Part shown: positions 1-11,453 of the stretch, piece by piece
Layout of the letters: every line of letters begins with the position of its first letter
How positions within the stretch are numbered: the stretch's first letter is position 1
Source: Neckera pumila
Lineage: Eukaryota; Streptophyta; Bryopsida; Hypnales; Neckeraceae
DNA: 64,000 nt
NCBI GenBank assembly: GCA_963969595.1
Contig: OZ018415.1
Span: forward strand, 8,060,001-8,124,000
Direction of reading: 5' to 3'
Program-made: the position numbers and the translations under genes
The notes under the pieces: model-generated
Database searches by the model: none
Seen by the model: the letters and a program-made list of their open reading frames with translations, nothing else
What the model was told of the DNA's origin: nothing

Positions 1-1650
1 TTTTCAAGTGCCAAATATAAGGTAAACCAGCCCATTGTGGTCAAACTTTGGAGTCTACCCTCACGCTATTGCTGAAATTTTTCAAATTTTTCCCACATGA
101 AGATAAGTGTGAGACAATGAGGACATTTGAAATTATAGTTTTTGGACCAAGTATGAATTAGTTCTGAATTTTTGAAGTGATCAGCCCATAGGGGTCTGTA
201 GGCCACCTCATGGACCAACAAAATCTGAATCCAATATGGTCATCTTCCTACCCAATGCAGTCCAACATTTTTAAATATGAAAGACCTAAAAAATCAGTTT
301 TTTCAAAGAGTTTTACACTGAAAAGTTGGAAGTACCTATTGAGGTCACTAATTACTCTATAACTACCATGTAAGGCATTGATTGTGGTGTGAAAAACCAC
401 AATGGAGTCATTAGGTGTCCATCATGGGCTATTTGACTGCAATGGGGTCTTTTACCTTAGATGTTGTGAATTTTGACCCTAAGGTCTCATGAATAGATGT
501 TAAGTATTTGGATAAAAATTTGCTAAGAGTTGGGTATAGAAATGAGTTGCAATTAGATGTAGTAATATATTGTCAAGGTATACTATAAATTGCTTCTTTT
601 TTGCTTTGGATAGCTTTGTAGCCTAGATAATGAAACTTTGATGTCAAATTGTTAGCTTCTTTGAGAGAATCCCAATTCCAAGTATGACATTTACAATATT
701 CCATGAATTTTCTAAGTTGAAAGCTTAGGGTCTCTACTCATGTCAATAGATTCCCTTTAAATGGTCACCTTTGAAGAAGAAGAAGTTTGGACTCCCTTTG
801 GTTGTTTTAAAGAGTTTATTGTGGTTTGGAGAAACATAGTTCGTTTGTTATCTTTTTTTGTTCTTTCTATGAGATGGTGCGTATTAAATAGTGGTGGAAT
901 TGGGTGTCTATCTTATTTATTGTTAGACTTTACAAAGATTTGTTCAAACATTCTTTAACCCTAGAATGCCATGGTGGATCACAATGGTTCAATGGATGAT
1001 TTTTGAGTGCCTTGTTGTCTATAGAAATTGTTTTTTTCATCCATTTTTTTTTTTTGCAAATGGATAAGGGCTCTATGAATCATGCAAAATTAGAAAACAA
1101 CTCATTGAAGAATGTCAACTATTTTTAAACGGCATATGACTTTTACTGTGCGGTTATAAAGGAGGGCAATTGTGTTGTGGCAATAAATTTCTGGGATGGG
1201 TATAGCTGGATTGTTTGATTGTTAGTGAAGAATTTGGTTTGTTAGTGAGAAATTTCATAAAAGAGGTTAGTTGTGCCTACAATCATTGTATAGTTTGTTG
1301 CAATGGGATACTTCCTTGCAGCTGGACTTCCCACAACAGTTATTACTAACATTGGCTGCCACTCTAAAACCTGTCTTGTTTCAATAGACTTCAACAAGGA
1401 TGTATGGGGCAAAAAGATAGCCATGACTAAGCAAGACTTCCAAATTAGCAATCCCCCCTCCTAAGAATGACAAAGAAGCATTATGAAGCTTTGCTCTTCA
1501 TTCCGAAGTTGCTCTCTTGTACACATCTTCCTTTACAAGTCTTCCTATTGCAATGCCACACCTCAAAACATCATACCTCAACACTCCCCCTCCTCACATA
1601 CCATCATGGTGCATTGATGAAGCATAGTATATTATCAATCATCTCAAATA
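1..1650. other. Gene-poor AT-rich stretch with part of a dispersed repeat
   Basis: No convincing coding region is seen. Positions about 130-230 resemble 63,150-63,230 near the other end of the window: both have a 'guatctgaa...ttgaagtg' type stretch followed by a 'cccat...ggtcacctc' type stretch. This points to a dispersed repeat family present at both ends. The remainder is low-complexity AT-rich DNA. Confidence 0.4.
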
Positions 1651-1935
1651 CATAAGAGGAGATTCGGGCCTCTAAGAGACTGCGAGTTCCTGGATTGTGG
1701 GAACTCTGCAGGTATGCTGGGACGCTACCAAATGGCTAGGCTAACATGGTCAAGCGACTGCCACTTCAGATTTTTTTAATTTTTAATTTTTGAAAAAAAA
1801 AATTAATATTATTGTAACATTTTAATAACTGTTTTTCTTCTTTTTTAATAACTGTTTTTCTGACATCAGTGCGCAATTCCCAGCATCGGGAACAACCCTA
1901 AAATGGTCTTCCGGAGGCTCAGATCTCCTCTTATG
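1651..1935. mobile_element. Probable non-autonomous TIR element (MITE-like)
   Basis: The left end CATAAGAGGAGAT and the right end ATCTCCTCTTATG are inverted copies. The similarity continues inward imperfectly for about 30 bp (GGGCCTC against GAGGCTC). No coding capacity is visible in 285 bp. I could not find a clear target-site duplication, so the exact ends are uncertain. Confidence 0.5.
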
Positions 1936-2970
1936 CAAGCATGAGACAAAGGCGCATCAAATAGACTACATCTACAACCTCTTGTTTGAGAGTTATGTTT
2001 TGAATCTACCTAAACTTTCAAGGGACAAGTGCAACAAGTTAGACACATATCCGGGGAAGTTGAGATGACTCTTCTACTCTTGGTATGCAAAAATTCTCTG
2101 TTGGAAGGAGAGGAGAAGTGAAGGTGATCCAAAAGGATTTTCAACAAATTTCTACAAAATCGTATGAGAAGACGTGCACCCATTACCTAAAATCAAAATT
2201 GAAGAGCCTTTAGTTTTTCTATGCACTTTATGTTGATTCGGTAGATGATTTGGTAGATTGTCTCGTAAATGGTACTATCGTCCCTTTGTCCTCTCAATCA
2301 CTCCCTTTCACTTCCAAGGTAGTCCTTCCTTGTGAAAATATTTAGTGCTAATTATAACTTTTTGCTACACAAAAATTGTTGTGGCTAATCGTTCTATAGT
2401 ATTTTTTGAAAAATTGTAAAATGTTTAACCAATTTTTCTACATGGGCTTGGAGGTAGGAGCATGATTTTTAGGTTTACATTTGATGCTACCTCATCCTTG
2501 TGTCATTTTACATGGAATATTTTAATGTCTCATGAAATCAATATGAGATTTGGCCTTGATAAAAGATAAAAACCATCCAGCTTTACATCTATAAGAAAAT
2601 CGTAGCCATCCTTACTACTCAACCATTTTTTGTGTAGAAAAAAAACTAAGGATACTTCACCCAAAACGTTTTCAGTGGTTCCTCCTGGTCCACAACAAAC
2701 TGGAGCATTAGAAAACTAAGCAATTAAGGTGAGGTTGCTTCTAACCCATATTACTTGAATTTCCTTTTCTCAAAGAATCTGTCACAACAGACTACTTGAA
2801 GTAATTCACATTTTGGTTTCATTTGTGATGAATGCATTGAATAACAACCACACTAGCAATCTGTATAGTGCTTTAGAAGTTCAACTGCTTTCATAATCAA
2901 CATATTCCTCTGCGTGTTACGAACAATGCTAGCAATTTTCAACCAAAAAAGATGAGCATAAAACGACTTA
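1936..2970. other. Intergenic, nothing recognised
   Basis: AT-rich sequence without an open frame of useful length, RNA gene or clear repeat structure. Confidence 0.4.
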
Positions 2971-3536
2971 GGGCCGCTTTACACCAAGAGGCCGGGCCAA
3001 TTTCCTGTATCAGAGGTCAAGAATCTTGACTTCTGATTGAACAAAAGGCTCAAATCAGCCCCAAACCCTTTACACCAAGAGGCTGGGCCAATTTGGTGAA
3101 TTGAATTTTTTATTCAAAAAAGACATGATCTGACATGGCCCGAGCTCACTGAATTGGGTGCACCAAAAATGGGAGGCCAATTCTTGGCCTTGGGGCCAAT
3201 GTCAGATTTCAATTAAAAAAATCGTTTTAATAAAAAACTATTTTTTTCAACTAATCATTACCGCTGGATTTTGTGCAATCGGCCTCATGGGGATTAGGAC
3301 CGGCCTCTAGGTGTAAAGCGGCCCTAAAAATTTCAGCCCCTCTCTCTTTCTTTTGTAGGTTTTATTGAATCGGCCCGGCTTCTTGGCCTTAAGGCCTTTA
3401 CATATGGGAAAACTGGCCCCCATTATAATCTTATTCTAATGGGAAGTTGAGGCTGACCTCCAGCCCAAAAGGGGCTGAAATTTTGTGCAATTGGCTTGAA
3501 GGAGAATTGGCCTGGCTTCTTGGTGTAAAGCGGCCC
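2971..3536. mobile_element. Tourist-like (PIF/Harbinger) MITE, composite
   Basis: The ends GGGCCGCTTTACACCAAGAG and CTTGGTGTAAAGCGGCCC are inverted copies, flanked on both sides by TTA (2968-2970 and 3537-3539). A 3-bp TWA duplication with GGG...CCC termini is typical of PIF/Harbinger-derived Tourist MITEs. A further copy of the right terminus lies inside at about 3299-3324 and a partial left terminus at about 3068-3095. The element therefore looks like a shorter MITE (2971-3324) with a second partial copy joined to it. It has no coding capacity. Confidence 0.85.
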
Positions 3537-3709
3537 TTAGGACTCTTGGCAATGAATGCGCTCTGTAATAACGTAACACATACCCACATCATTCTCTCCT
3601 AGCAAATTACACGTCTCCATGCAAGTAGAACATACTCTTCTGACTGAAGAGAAATTGCTATAGGGACAGAAGGCGCCATATTTCAAGCACAAAGGTGCGG
3701 AGCTCACTA

Positions 3710-3991
3710 AGGTAACTACACCTAAAAGCGCACGGTTCCTAAAATTGCATAGCGGATATTCTTGCCTAAAATGTACTCCCACTATTCATATGACTCTATG
3801 AGCGCTTTTAGGTGCACCTATATTCAGCACTTTGAAAATTCATAGTTTAATCACATAGTGTCCAAAAAATATATTCTAAGAGAATCTAAAATCTCCTTTT
3901 GACTACCACAAGATTCCACAAAAAGTTTTCCAATATAATAGTGGGAACCATGCTGAGTTGCTTAACTGTGCGATTTAAGGTGTAGTTACCT
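3710..3991. mobile_element. TA-flanked MITE (Tc1/mariner-type)
   Basis: Inverted termini AGGTAACTACACC and GGTGTAGTTACCT are flanked by TA on both sides (3708-3709 and 3992-3993). A second inverted pair sits inside: CACCTAAAAGCGC near 3720 and GCGCTTTTAGGTG near 3801. The size of 282 bp, the TA duplication and the lack of an ORF fit a non-autonomous Tc1/mariner derivative. Confidence 0.75.
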
Positions 3992-4399
3992 TACTACCTG
4001 TCATGGACGAGAATGCTCTTCGGAGTGCTCTTTTCCATTGCAAAGAAATTCTAATTGTCAAATCCTGCTAATAATAATATGAACACAATAATTGCGAAGA
4101 AGTGAACTGCTGTATTAACTGAAGCAATGGAGAGAATCGCCTGCGTTGGTCACAGTTTTCAGAAAATGGACAAAAAACAGAGCCCCAATGGGCTCCTTGT
4201 AATTGGTATCATATCAACTTCGGTAGTAAGATTGACAGCTCCTTCTCAAACATTCAATCTGAGGTAATGAGCACTGAAGGGTGATTGCAAGAAACACCTG
4301 CCAATTTTGTTGCGTTTTCATAGTATTCATGTTTTTTCTTCTAGAGTATTTCAAAATTAGAATATAATTTTTCAATTTTTTTTAAAAATGTGGCCAATG

Positions 4400-5350
4400 T
4401 ATATACCTTTAACCCCTAAAGGACCAAACACCATTTTTTGACATTATAGCAATTTTGGGCAGCTCACTACAAATGAAAATTTTATTTTTTTCTTTGAAAT
4501 TTTCGCACAAGATGTGCCCCAGGAGTAGCTTCAAGGCCCAACAATTTTCATAACTTTTGACTAAATGGATAAAAAGTTATTATATGAAATGCAATTTTAC
4601 GCGTTTGGCAGGCAACTCGGGCAGCTCAAAAAAATTCCTTAAAAAATACTTTTTTGAAAAACAAAAATTTGAAACTGATTTTATAGATTTATATAAACTT
4701 GGAAAGCTTTGAATCATTCCATTTGGATAAACAAGTCAAAAAGTTATGAGGAGTTTTAGTTATGGAATCTCTACTCTAAATAAACTTTGAAGTGCTTTAT
4801 CTAACTCAATTTTCAATATTTTTGAATAAAACAAAAAATATTGGGTGTATATTGTTTATTACAACATTACAACTGTTGGGATTGACATTTTTCAATTCCA
4901 TAATTAAATTCTTGACAATTTAGTATTTTGAATCATTCTCTACCTCTTCCTACTTACTATTTTTTTCTATATGTTGTACAATTCCAAATGGTCTGAAAAT
5001 TTAAAAGCATATAGATAGCTTACCTTGAAAAATTAATTTAAAGAGTAACCACCATTTTGGACATTTTTTCATACAAATGTGACCTTGTGAAGGGCAGTTA
5101 CCTGGGTTTTTGTAGTGACAAAAAAAGGATTTTTGTCAATTCAAATGCTATTATCTTGCAATCTACACAATAAAAAATTCTAAATTTTTTCCACATCTTT
5201 TCTAAACCAGTGTACGACAAGATCTTATAGTGACATGTGTTCAAAAATGTTTTTTTTCTAAAATTTGGTATTTGTATTAGAAATGGCAATTTTGGAGCGG
5301 TTTTGGTGAAAACATAGTCAAAAACATTTAGAAGTTAAAATGAAGATATC
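4400..5350 (+). repeat. ~1-kb dispersed repeat, copy A
   Basis: This stretch recurs in reverse orientation at about 56,815-57,790. Shared landmarks, in mirrored order, are 'aacccctaaaggaccaaa', 'agctcactacaaatg', 'ggcccaacaattttca', 'atcttgcaatct' and 'ccactttt...gttttcacc'. No domain is recognisable in any frame. Degenerate relatives occur at about 7500-7660 and 8030-8240. Confidence 0.85.
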
Positions 5351-6275
5351 CAAGAAAGGAAAAGCATAGAAAAATTCTCTAAGTGGGAGAACTAGAAAAG
5401 TGCCAAATCTCAAGAAAATAGACACTTTGATGCTTTAATTAGTTAAAAACATAATTTTTAAAAAAGAAATAGATAAATAATTGTCCATTTGTAATAACTC
5501 TATAGAGATGGTCATTCACCAAAAGAACCACCAAAATATTATTTAATATATTCTAAAATATAAAAAAAAGAAGCTCTTTTTGTGGACTTCCTCACAAGAC
5601 AAAATTAATTATTTTTACAATTCCTTCCTTGCATAGCCATAAGTATATTAGAAGACTATTCCCTCTAAATTCCAGCTCCAATTTCATTTTTTGGGATATT
5701 AAATAGTACTAAAAGAACCCAAATTAGCAAGTGTGACATGATAGTGGGGGTTATTTTTGGATAGTAAAAGATTTTTGAAAATTGCAAAATCAATTATCCA
5801 AGGTGTATAATGGTCATGAGCACCTTCCCTATAAAACTTAAGCCATTTGGATCCAGATTGTAGAAGTTATGCCCAAAAAACAAATCAGCATGTAGGATGC
5901 AAAGTAGTACAAATGTTTCTTATAATCACCCTTAATACGTTGTAATGCAGTTGCTCTTCAAGGCCGTGATTTCTGTAGAGTTTGTACTATTATAGCATTG
6001 AATTAGCTACTTCATGAGAACATCTTTCTAGGTTTAGCTTACAATGATAATTGCACCTATTATGGTCAGTTTAACATTTCTTGACATAATTATAATTAAT
6101 CATACTTATTTTGATTTCAGAATTCGTGTGTCACAATTACATTAGCTTCACAAATACGCATGTAGACTGTAAACCTACGTGAAGTCCTTCTGTAGAGGAC
6201 TTCAAACCGGAAACAATGATTAGTATGATTAGTATGAAATGTTCTGCATACAAGTAGGGATTAGGGAAGGTATAA
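5351..6275. other. Intergenic, nothing recognised
   Basis: AT-rich, no long open frame, no clear repeat or RNA gene. Confidence 0.35.
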
Positions 6276-6538
6276 GAGCATCCCCACCAAATCTGTTTTC
6301 TATCCCTAAACTTGAAGTCTCAAAGCAGTCAACCTTGACTTTATACAGATGAGACCTCGCGAGTTTTCTCTATCAGCCCCTGGATACAGGATTCGGTGAG
6401 AGTTTTACAAAATTTTGTATAATTTACGGATACAAATTTTTGAAAAGTTTGGTGCGGTGAACTTTTTGTATCCATGTTTGCATCTCAGGTCTTCTTTCCT
6501 AAATTTTTAGAAAAATGAAATTCCTGGTGGGAATGCTC
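6276..6538. mobile_element. Tourist-like MITE (GAGCATCCCCACC termini)
   Basis: The left end GAGCATCCCCACC and right end GGTGGGAATGCTC are inverted copies flanked by TAA on both sides (6273-6275 and 6539-6541). 'GAGCAT' termini with a TWA duplication are a common plant MITE pattern. Length is 263 bp with no coding capacity. Confidence 0.8.
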
Positions 6539-6632
6539 TAAAAGGTTCAACCATGAATGAAGTCCAACATGTGCGTGAGGGTTCAGAATCACTGTAATAA
6601 TTTCAATGATGCTACTTTCTTGTACTAGAGAA

Positions 6633-6739
6633 CGGGCAACTCCCTCCTTGTTTTGCCATGCAAGCAGCTGCAGGTCGAGCCCGACAAGGCAAGACACACT
6701 GTAGCTGCGCGCGTGGCAGAACAAGCAGGGAGCTGCCCG
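6633..6739 (+). ncRNA. Hairpin 1, candidate miRNA-like precursor
   Basis: A 107-nt stretch folds on itself. The 5' arm CGGGCAACTCCCTCCTTG pairs with the 3' arm CAAGCAGGGAGCTGCCCG, and pairing continues inward over GTTTTGCCATGC against GCGTGGCAGAAC and CAGCTGCAG against CTGTAGCTG. Arms are about 42 nt with few mismatches, within the size range of plant miRNA foldbacks. The 3' arm holds TGGCAGAACAAGCAGGGAGC (6714-6733), a near-match to the 3' arm of the next hairpin. The segment is GC-rich against AT-rich surroundings. I do not recognise it as a known miRNA family. A small foldback transposon remnant is the alternative. Confidence 0.45.
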
Positions 6740-6746
6740 CTCCCAA

Positions 6747-6876
6747 GCGTTCAAAGCAATGCATGCTTATTCCGCTATTAGAATCGCAAGCAAAATATGT
6801 ACCACTAACAATGGAAGATTCGGCACCCTAAGCAGAATGTGGAAATGGCAGAATAAGCAAGCGCTGCTTTTAACGT
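6747..6876 (+). ncRNA. Hairpin 2, candidate miRNA-like precursor
   Basis: It starts 7 bp after hairpin 1. The 5' arm GCGTTCAAAGCAATGCATGC followed by TTATTCCGCTATT pairs with the 3' arm AATGGCAGAATAAGC followed by AAGCGCTGCTTTTAACG. That gives about 30 nearly continuous pairs, then looser pairing. The 3' arm contains TGGCAGAATAAGCAAGCGC (6846-6864), closely similar to the matching position of hairpin 1, while the loops differ. That pattern suits tandem precursors of one small-RNA family. It is inference from folding by eye. Confidence 0.42.
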
Positions 6877-8552
6877 CAACAATATCATCGGTATTTTCTA
6901 TAGCTATGACTTTGCACTTCAAAAGAAGCTTCTTATGCTTCATGCTACAGATTGCTGAAAAGAATACCTCCTGCAATTACAACCACTACTCACAACATCT
7001 GATTAGCTGAATTATCTGAATATGTACATTGCAAGACAATGAAGCGTTTATCCACCCCAATTTTATGTGAAATACACACATTATCCATTCTAATAAAACT
7101 TCTCTTGTAGTTTTTTGAGTAAACAATCTCAATCAAATGTGGTTACAAATGAAGTGTAAACTTGGGTGGTAAACCGAAATACATATAAAAACATAATCCC
7201 CTGGCATTGACATAAAGAATGCAGTTATGATTTGACCTTGTTTGTGTTCAACAGTTCAGGGCTAGGAGGAGTTAAAGTTTGTTGGCCTTGTTGGACAAAG
7301 TCTGAAAAAACTTTTTCTTCTAATTTCAAACAATGTAATCTTTCAATCAATGCAATCAAAGTTTTTGAACTTTCTACCACACGTTTTATAAATAATTTTA
7401 TACTAATTTTTATGTTTGAATTTTGAAAAAGATCTTTTCTTTTTCTTTTTTCAATATCCTTAAAAGTAGCATTTTTTCACAATTTTAGTCCAGTATTTGC
7501 CTTGGTCCTTTAATAATTAATTTTGATCATTTGTATTTTGCAATCTACAAAGCTGAATGCGTTGAAAGATTTTTCACACATTTGAAATAATATAGAAAAG
7601 TAATGTAAATTTGAAAACGGAATAAATTGTTCTTTTCTCAATTTTCTTCAATGCACTAAAAATGGAAATTAAAAAAAATATTAGAACTATTTACACATAT
7701 TCTAGTATAGATTCATGATTGAGATTCTTTTGGATACTTGATAAGAAAAGGAAAGCTTGTTGTTGACTAATGGGATTTTGATTCTTCCAAAACTTGAGTT
7801 TCCTCCACAAATCAAAACCTTGCTCATGTAGTTGCTTTAAGAAACCTCCTCTTATTGCAAGTTTTTTTCATAATAGATACCTCCATTATATATCTTTGAA
7901 AACTGGCATGCAACCAAAAAATGCCTACCTACCTAATTATTGAAACACCAAAGTTGAATAGTGCTTTCTTTTCCACAAAGTGGAGTCAAATTATGCTAAT
8001 ATTGTTGGGCCATGCCAAAAATTTATTTTTTGTCTAAATTCAAGTGTTATAATCTCGCAATCTACGTAGTTAGACGGGATAGAATTATTTTTACAAATTT
8101 CTATAGTAGTCTAACAAAATTATGTATGATTGAAAGTTTGAAAATAATTTTTATACTTAAGTTATATTCAATGCACTAGAAAATGGTTGTTTTGGATACT
8201 TCTTGTAAAAATAGTCAAAGAATTTTAGAGGTTAAACAATTTGTAGGTAACTTAGTAAATACCTTTATTAGTATGATACTATAGTACGGAACCTTGGATA
8301 GTCAAAATCTATAGCTCAGCATTTATGACATCCTACTTTCCGTACATTAAACAATATCATCTATTCAATTAACCTACATATATTTGTGCAAAGTGTAATT
8401 TATACATTTGTAACAAACATTGCATCTTGTAGACTATAGTATGCTAAGTTAAATGGATGCTAAGTTTTATGCTAGGAACATCCTTGGAGATTGTTCAACT
8501 AATATATACATTTCAAAGATCATTCAAGGATTAATAATTTCTTATATCCATG
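6877..8552. other. AT-rich intergenic DNA with decayed repeat copies
   Basis: No gene recognised. Stretches at about 7500-7660 and 8030-8240 resemble, at lower identity, the 'atcttgcaatct' part of the 1-kb repeat seen at 4400-5350. Confidence 0.4.
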
Positions 8553-8600
8553 CACTACTAGAAAATGGTGACCGAACTGACAAAAAATTAACACTTTTTT
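8553..8600. repeat. Left terminal inverted repeat of the CACTA element
   Basis: Begins CACTACTAGAAAA, the canonical plant CACTA terminus, and is flanked on the left by the ATG duplication. It is followed by the subterminal motif 'ttttttgttgatttgg', which resembles motifs inside the right end. Confidence 0.9.
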
Positions 8601-9961
8601 GTTGATTTGGATACTGGATTGACCATTTTAACAAAATCCTTTATTTTTTGTTAGTTCACCTAAAGAACTTGACTAATTTTTGTTGATTTTGGCTGCCCTT
8701 TGTTTGGCACACATCTTCTCTGTCATTCTTGAGTTGGATAATGAAAGGAGCATGTGCAATCCGACTCAATATAATTTCAAACTATTGTGATAATCATCTA
8801 TACTAATTGACCATTTTAGTTTATTTATCATAAAACATGACCACATTTTCAAAAGTTCAAGGTTTTTTAGATTTCAATGTAATTTGACAATCTTCATTTC
8901 TGCCTCCACTTTGACAAGTTTTTATCCATTTCTATATGAGAGGTTTATGAGGGCATACATGTCAACTAGAAATTGACATGATACTTGTACAATTTCAATA
9001 TCACACTGAATTTTATTTGAAATGAGGAGTTCCCCCTAATTTTGCAGCATCAACCTGCATTCTAAGAGATGTCTCAATATGAAATCGCAGGTACTTGTGA
9101 TTTGTTCAGTATCCTTACACTACCTTCTGAACTCTTGTCCTTCCATTCTTCTAGACAGTCATTTGCTGCTATCTCCAACTACTGAAGACATTCACACTAA
9201 TCATGACATCAACCTAATTTTTGAGCACTATATAACATTCTCGCATCCACCAGCCCCTTAAGCATATTAATTGAAATTTTTTGTATACAACTGTGAACTT
9301 CACAGAATTAAAGAATTTAGTATAAGCCCTCAAAATGATTCACAATTGAAGTGCACATGACAATCACCTTCTTCCAATGCATATATTTGCAACCAATCTT
9401 CTTTTTTTCCTTCTTCATGTGCTCAAGCTACCTCCAACTCTTTATACAAAGCACAAATCCATGTGTTTGCCTATACACAATATTTGAAAATCACAATTGT
9501 CAAAATCAAATCATTCCCTATGTTCTATATTGCAAGCAGTTTCACATATGGTAGTTTGCTCTAAAAGCAAGCAATGTGCAAATTCACTCTTTAAAACACA
9601 CTTAATGAATAACAGTCCAAACTACAAGGGATTACTTTGGTCATTCACTGAATCAAGAAAATGGTCTACCCCATTGAAAGACTATATCACTGTCCCTGAT
9701 TTCCACAGTTCCTTTGACAAATTGTACTTGAATGCATTTTTGGACTCACAGTCGATCACTTCTACATACCTCCAACAGAAATCTTAGGAAATTCATTACT
9801 AACTCAAAAATGATTCCAACAATACGAAACAACTTCTGTTCCGTTCGGCTTCCCATTTCCTGTCTCTTATGAATGAATAAAATATTTTTTTTTTTATGCA
9901 AACCTACAAAAACAAACGACCAATCCATACGTAGAAGCTCTAACACCATCCAAACTTACTA

Positions 9962-10233
9962 CACTAAAAAACATATTTAGTGTTAGCAACACTATCTACG
10001 AACCATGACACTAAATATCATTAAGCCTACTAAAGTAAGTAACATTAAATGTAATTTCTAACATTAAATACACTCTATGGTAAATTTGAAATCCAAAAAA
10101 GTTTACATTTAGTATTAGAACATATTAAGAAAATGAATTTACAAAGGAAAAGATTGAAGACAAGGAAAATGATGGGTGGAGTAGGCTGCTAATTACACTA
10201 AATGCAATCCAACACTAAATATAGTTTTTAGTG
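9962..10233. mobile_element. TA-flanked MITE with CACTAAAAA termini
   Basis: Inverted ends CACTAAAAAACATATTTAGT and the complement of ACTAAATATAGTTTTTAGTG are flanked by TA (9960-9961 and 10234-10235). Length is 272 bp with no ORF. The CACTAAAA terminus and TA duplication match those of the 6.1-kb DDE element at 16,796-22,940, so that family could have mobilised it. It lies just downstream of the CACTA transposase remnant and is nested in the CACTA element. Confidence 0.85.
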
Positions 10234-10571
10234 TAGCTACAAAAAGATATTTAGTTTGGGCGCTCACATCATGTCAATTCTTGAGCTCCTTTTTTACAAT
10301 TTCCTACATACTTCCATCAACTCCCTCAACATTCTCATTTACTGTCTCCTGCCCCATAAGCTTTCAAATAAAGCCCAATTCGCATATTGCGTGTACATGG
10401 TCACCATCCTTCTAAAGCTATACATGACCAAAACATTGCTCTGTATGAGAATATAAAATTTTCCTTATTTTGGTTCTAATTCTGTTAAATAAACAAAACA
10501 GTAAGATACCTTGACATACACGGACCACACATACACATTACCATCTTCTATTACATCAGATTTCTAACCTG

Positions 10572-11453
10572 TTACTCTTCATCTTCTGATGATTCTCTAA
10601 GGTCCCTATCAAACATCATGGACTCCTCGTCCCTCAGGTCATTTAACACTTGGTTGAATGGAATCTCTCTTCCTCCCGGAAGTGGATTTAGATTGGCCTC
10701 GGACACTTCCACTGCCACTCGAAGGCCTTCAAAATCATGATTCCTTCCCATGGCAAACATCTTTGGCTCTTCTTCATCCTCCATTTCATTGTCAATTCTC
10801 TGCCCTCTAACTTCTATTCGTAAAACTACTTTCCAACCCGGCTCATCTTCCTCGTCTGAGAAGAATACTTGTTGACAATGAATTGGGAAAGCAAAAGACT
10901 CATATCCAAAAGGGACAAGCGCTCCAAAATTGGCTAGAGTGAACCCCCATTCATCTTTCTTCACTGTCGCATTTCTGCCTCTATAGTTGGCTTTCACCCA
11001 GTCACACGCTAGAAGAACCATGCAATGTCTCCCATAGTCAAGCTCCACAATGTCCTGAATTTGCCCTATGTACTCTAGGTCTGCATTGATTACATTCTCA
11101 TCTCTCCTTCTCGAGCGACACGGTTGTCAAAACACTGCAGCTACTCCTGAGTTTGAGGTACTCTTCATGCTTCGGTCAGCACTTTTCACTCGAAAATGGA
11201 AACCATAGGCGTACATACTTTTGAAATTGCACGCTTGAAGAGCAGGCAATTTTGATGAGTCCTCTACAATCTCATTCACCATCAGTCCTTGTTGCAAAAC
11301 ATTCTGTACATCTTCTTCTAGCCACCTTGCAAATGGCTGAATTTCCTCCATGCCAACAGGATGTGGTGCACCGCGCCGACCATTTTTGTGCGGGTGTCTT
11401 CTACAAAACTCAGATTGTGCCTGTGACCTCTCCTGCCATATGACCTGATATCT
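10572..11453 (-). pseudogene. CACTA transposase (TNP2-type), last exon with DUF4216-like region
   Basis: Reading the minus strand, one frame runs from about 11,453 to a stop at 10,572, interrupted once by an in-frame TGA at 11,127-11,129. Before the stop it shows the pattern of the DUF4216 domain near the C-terminus of plant CACTA transposases: 'NFKSMYAYGFHFRV', then 'STSNSGVA', then 'IGQIQDIVELDYG', 'ACDWVKANYRG', 'DEWGFTLANFG' and 'HCQQVFFSDEEDEPGWKVVL'. The tail is acidic and ends DRDLRESSEDEE. The TGA fits a CGA-to-TGA change. The exon start near 11,453 is inferred from an AG before the open frame. The family assignment comes from recognised motifs; non-function is inferred from this stop and the lesions in the next exon. 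Confidence 0.8.
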
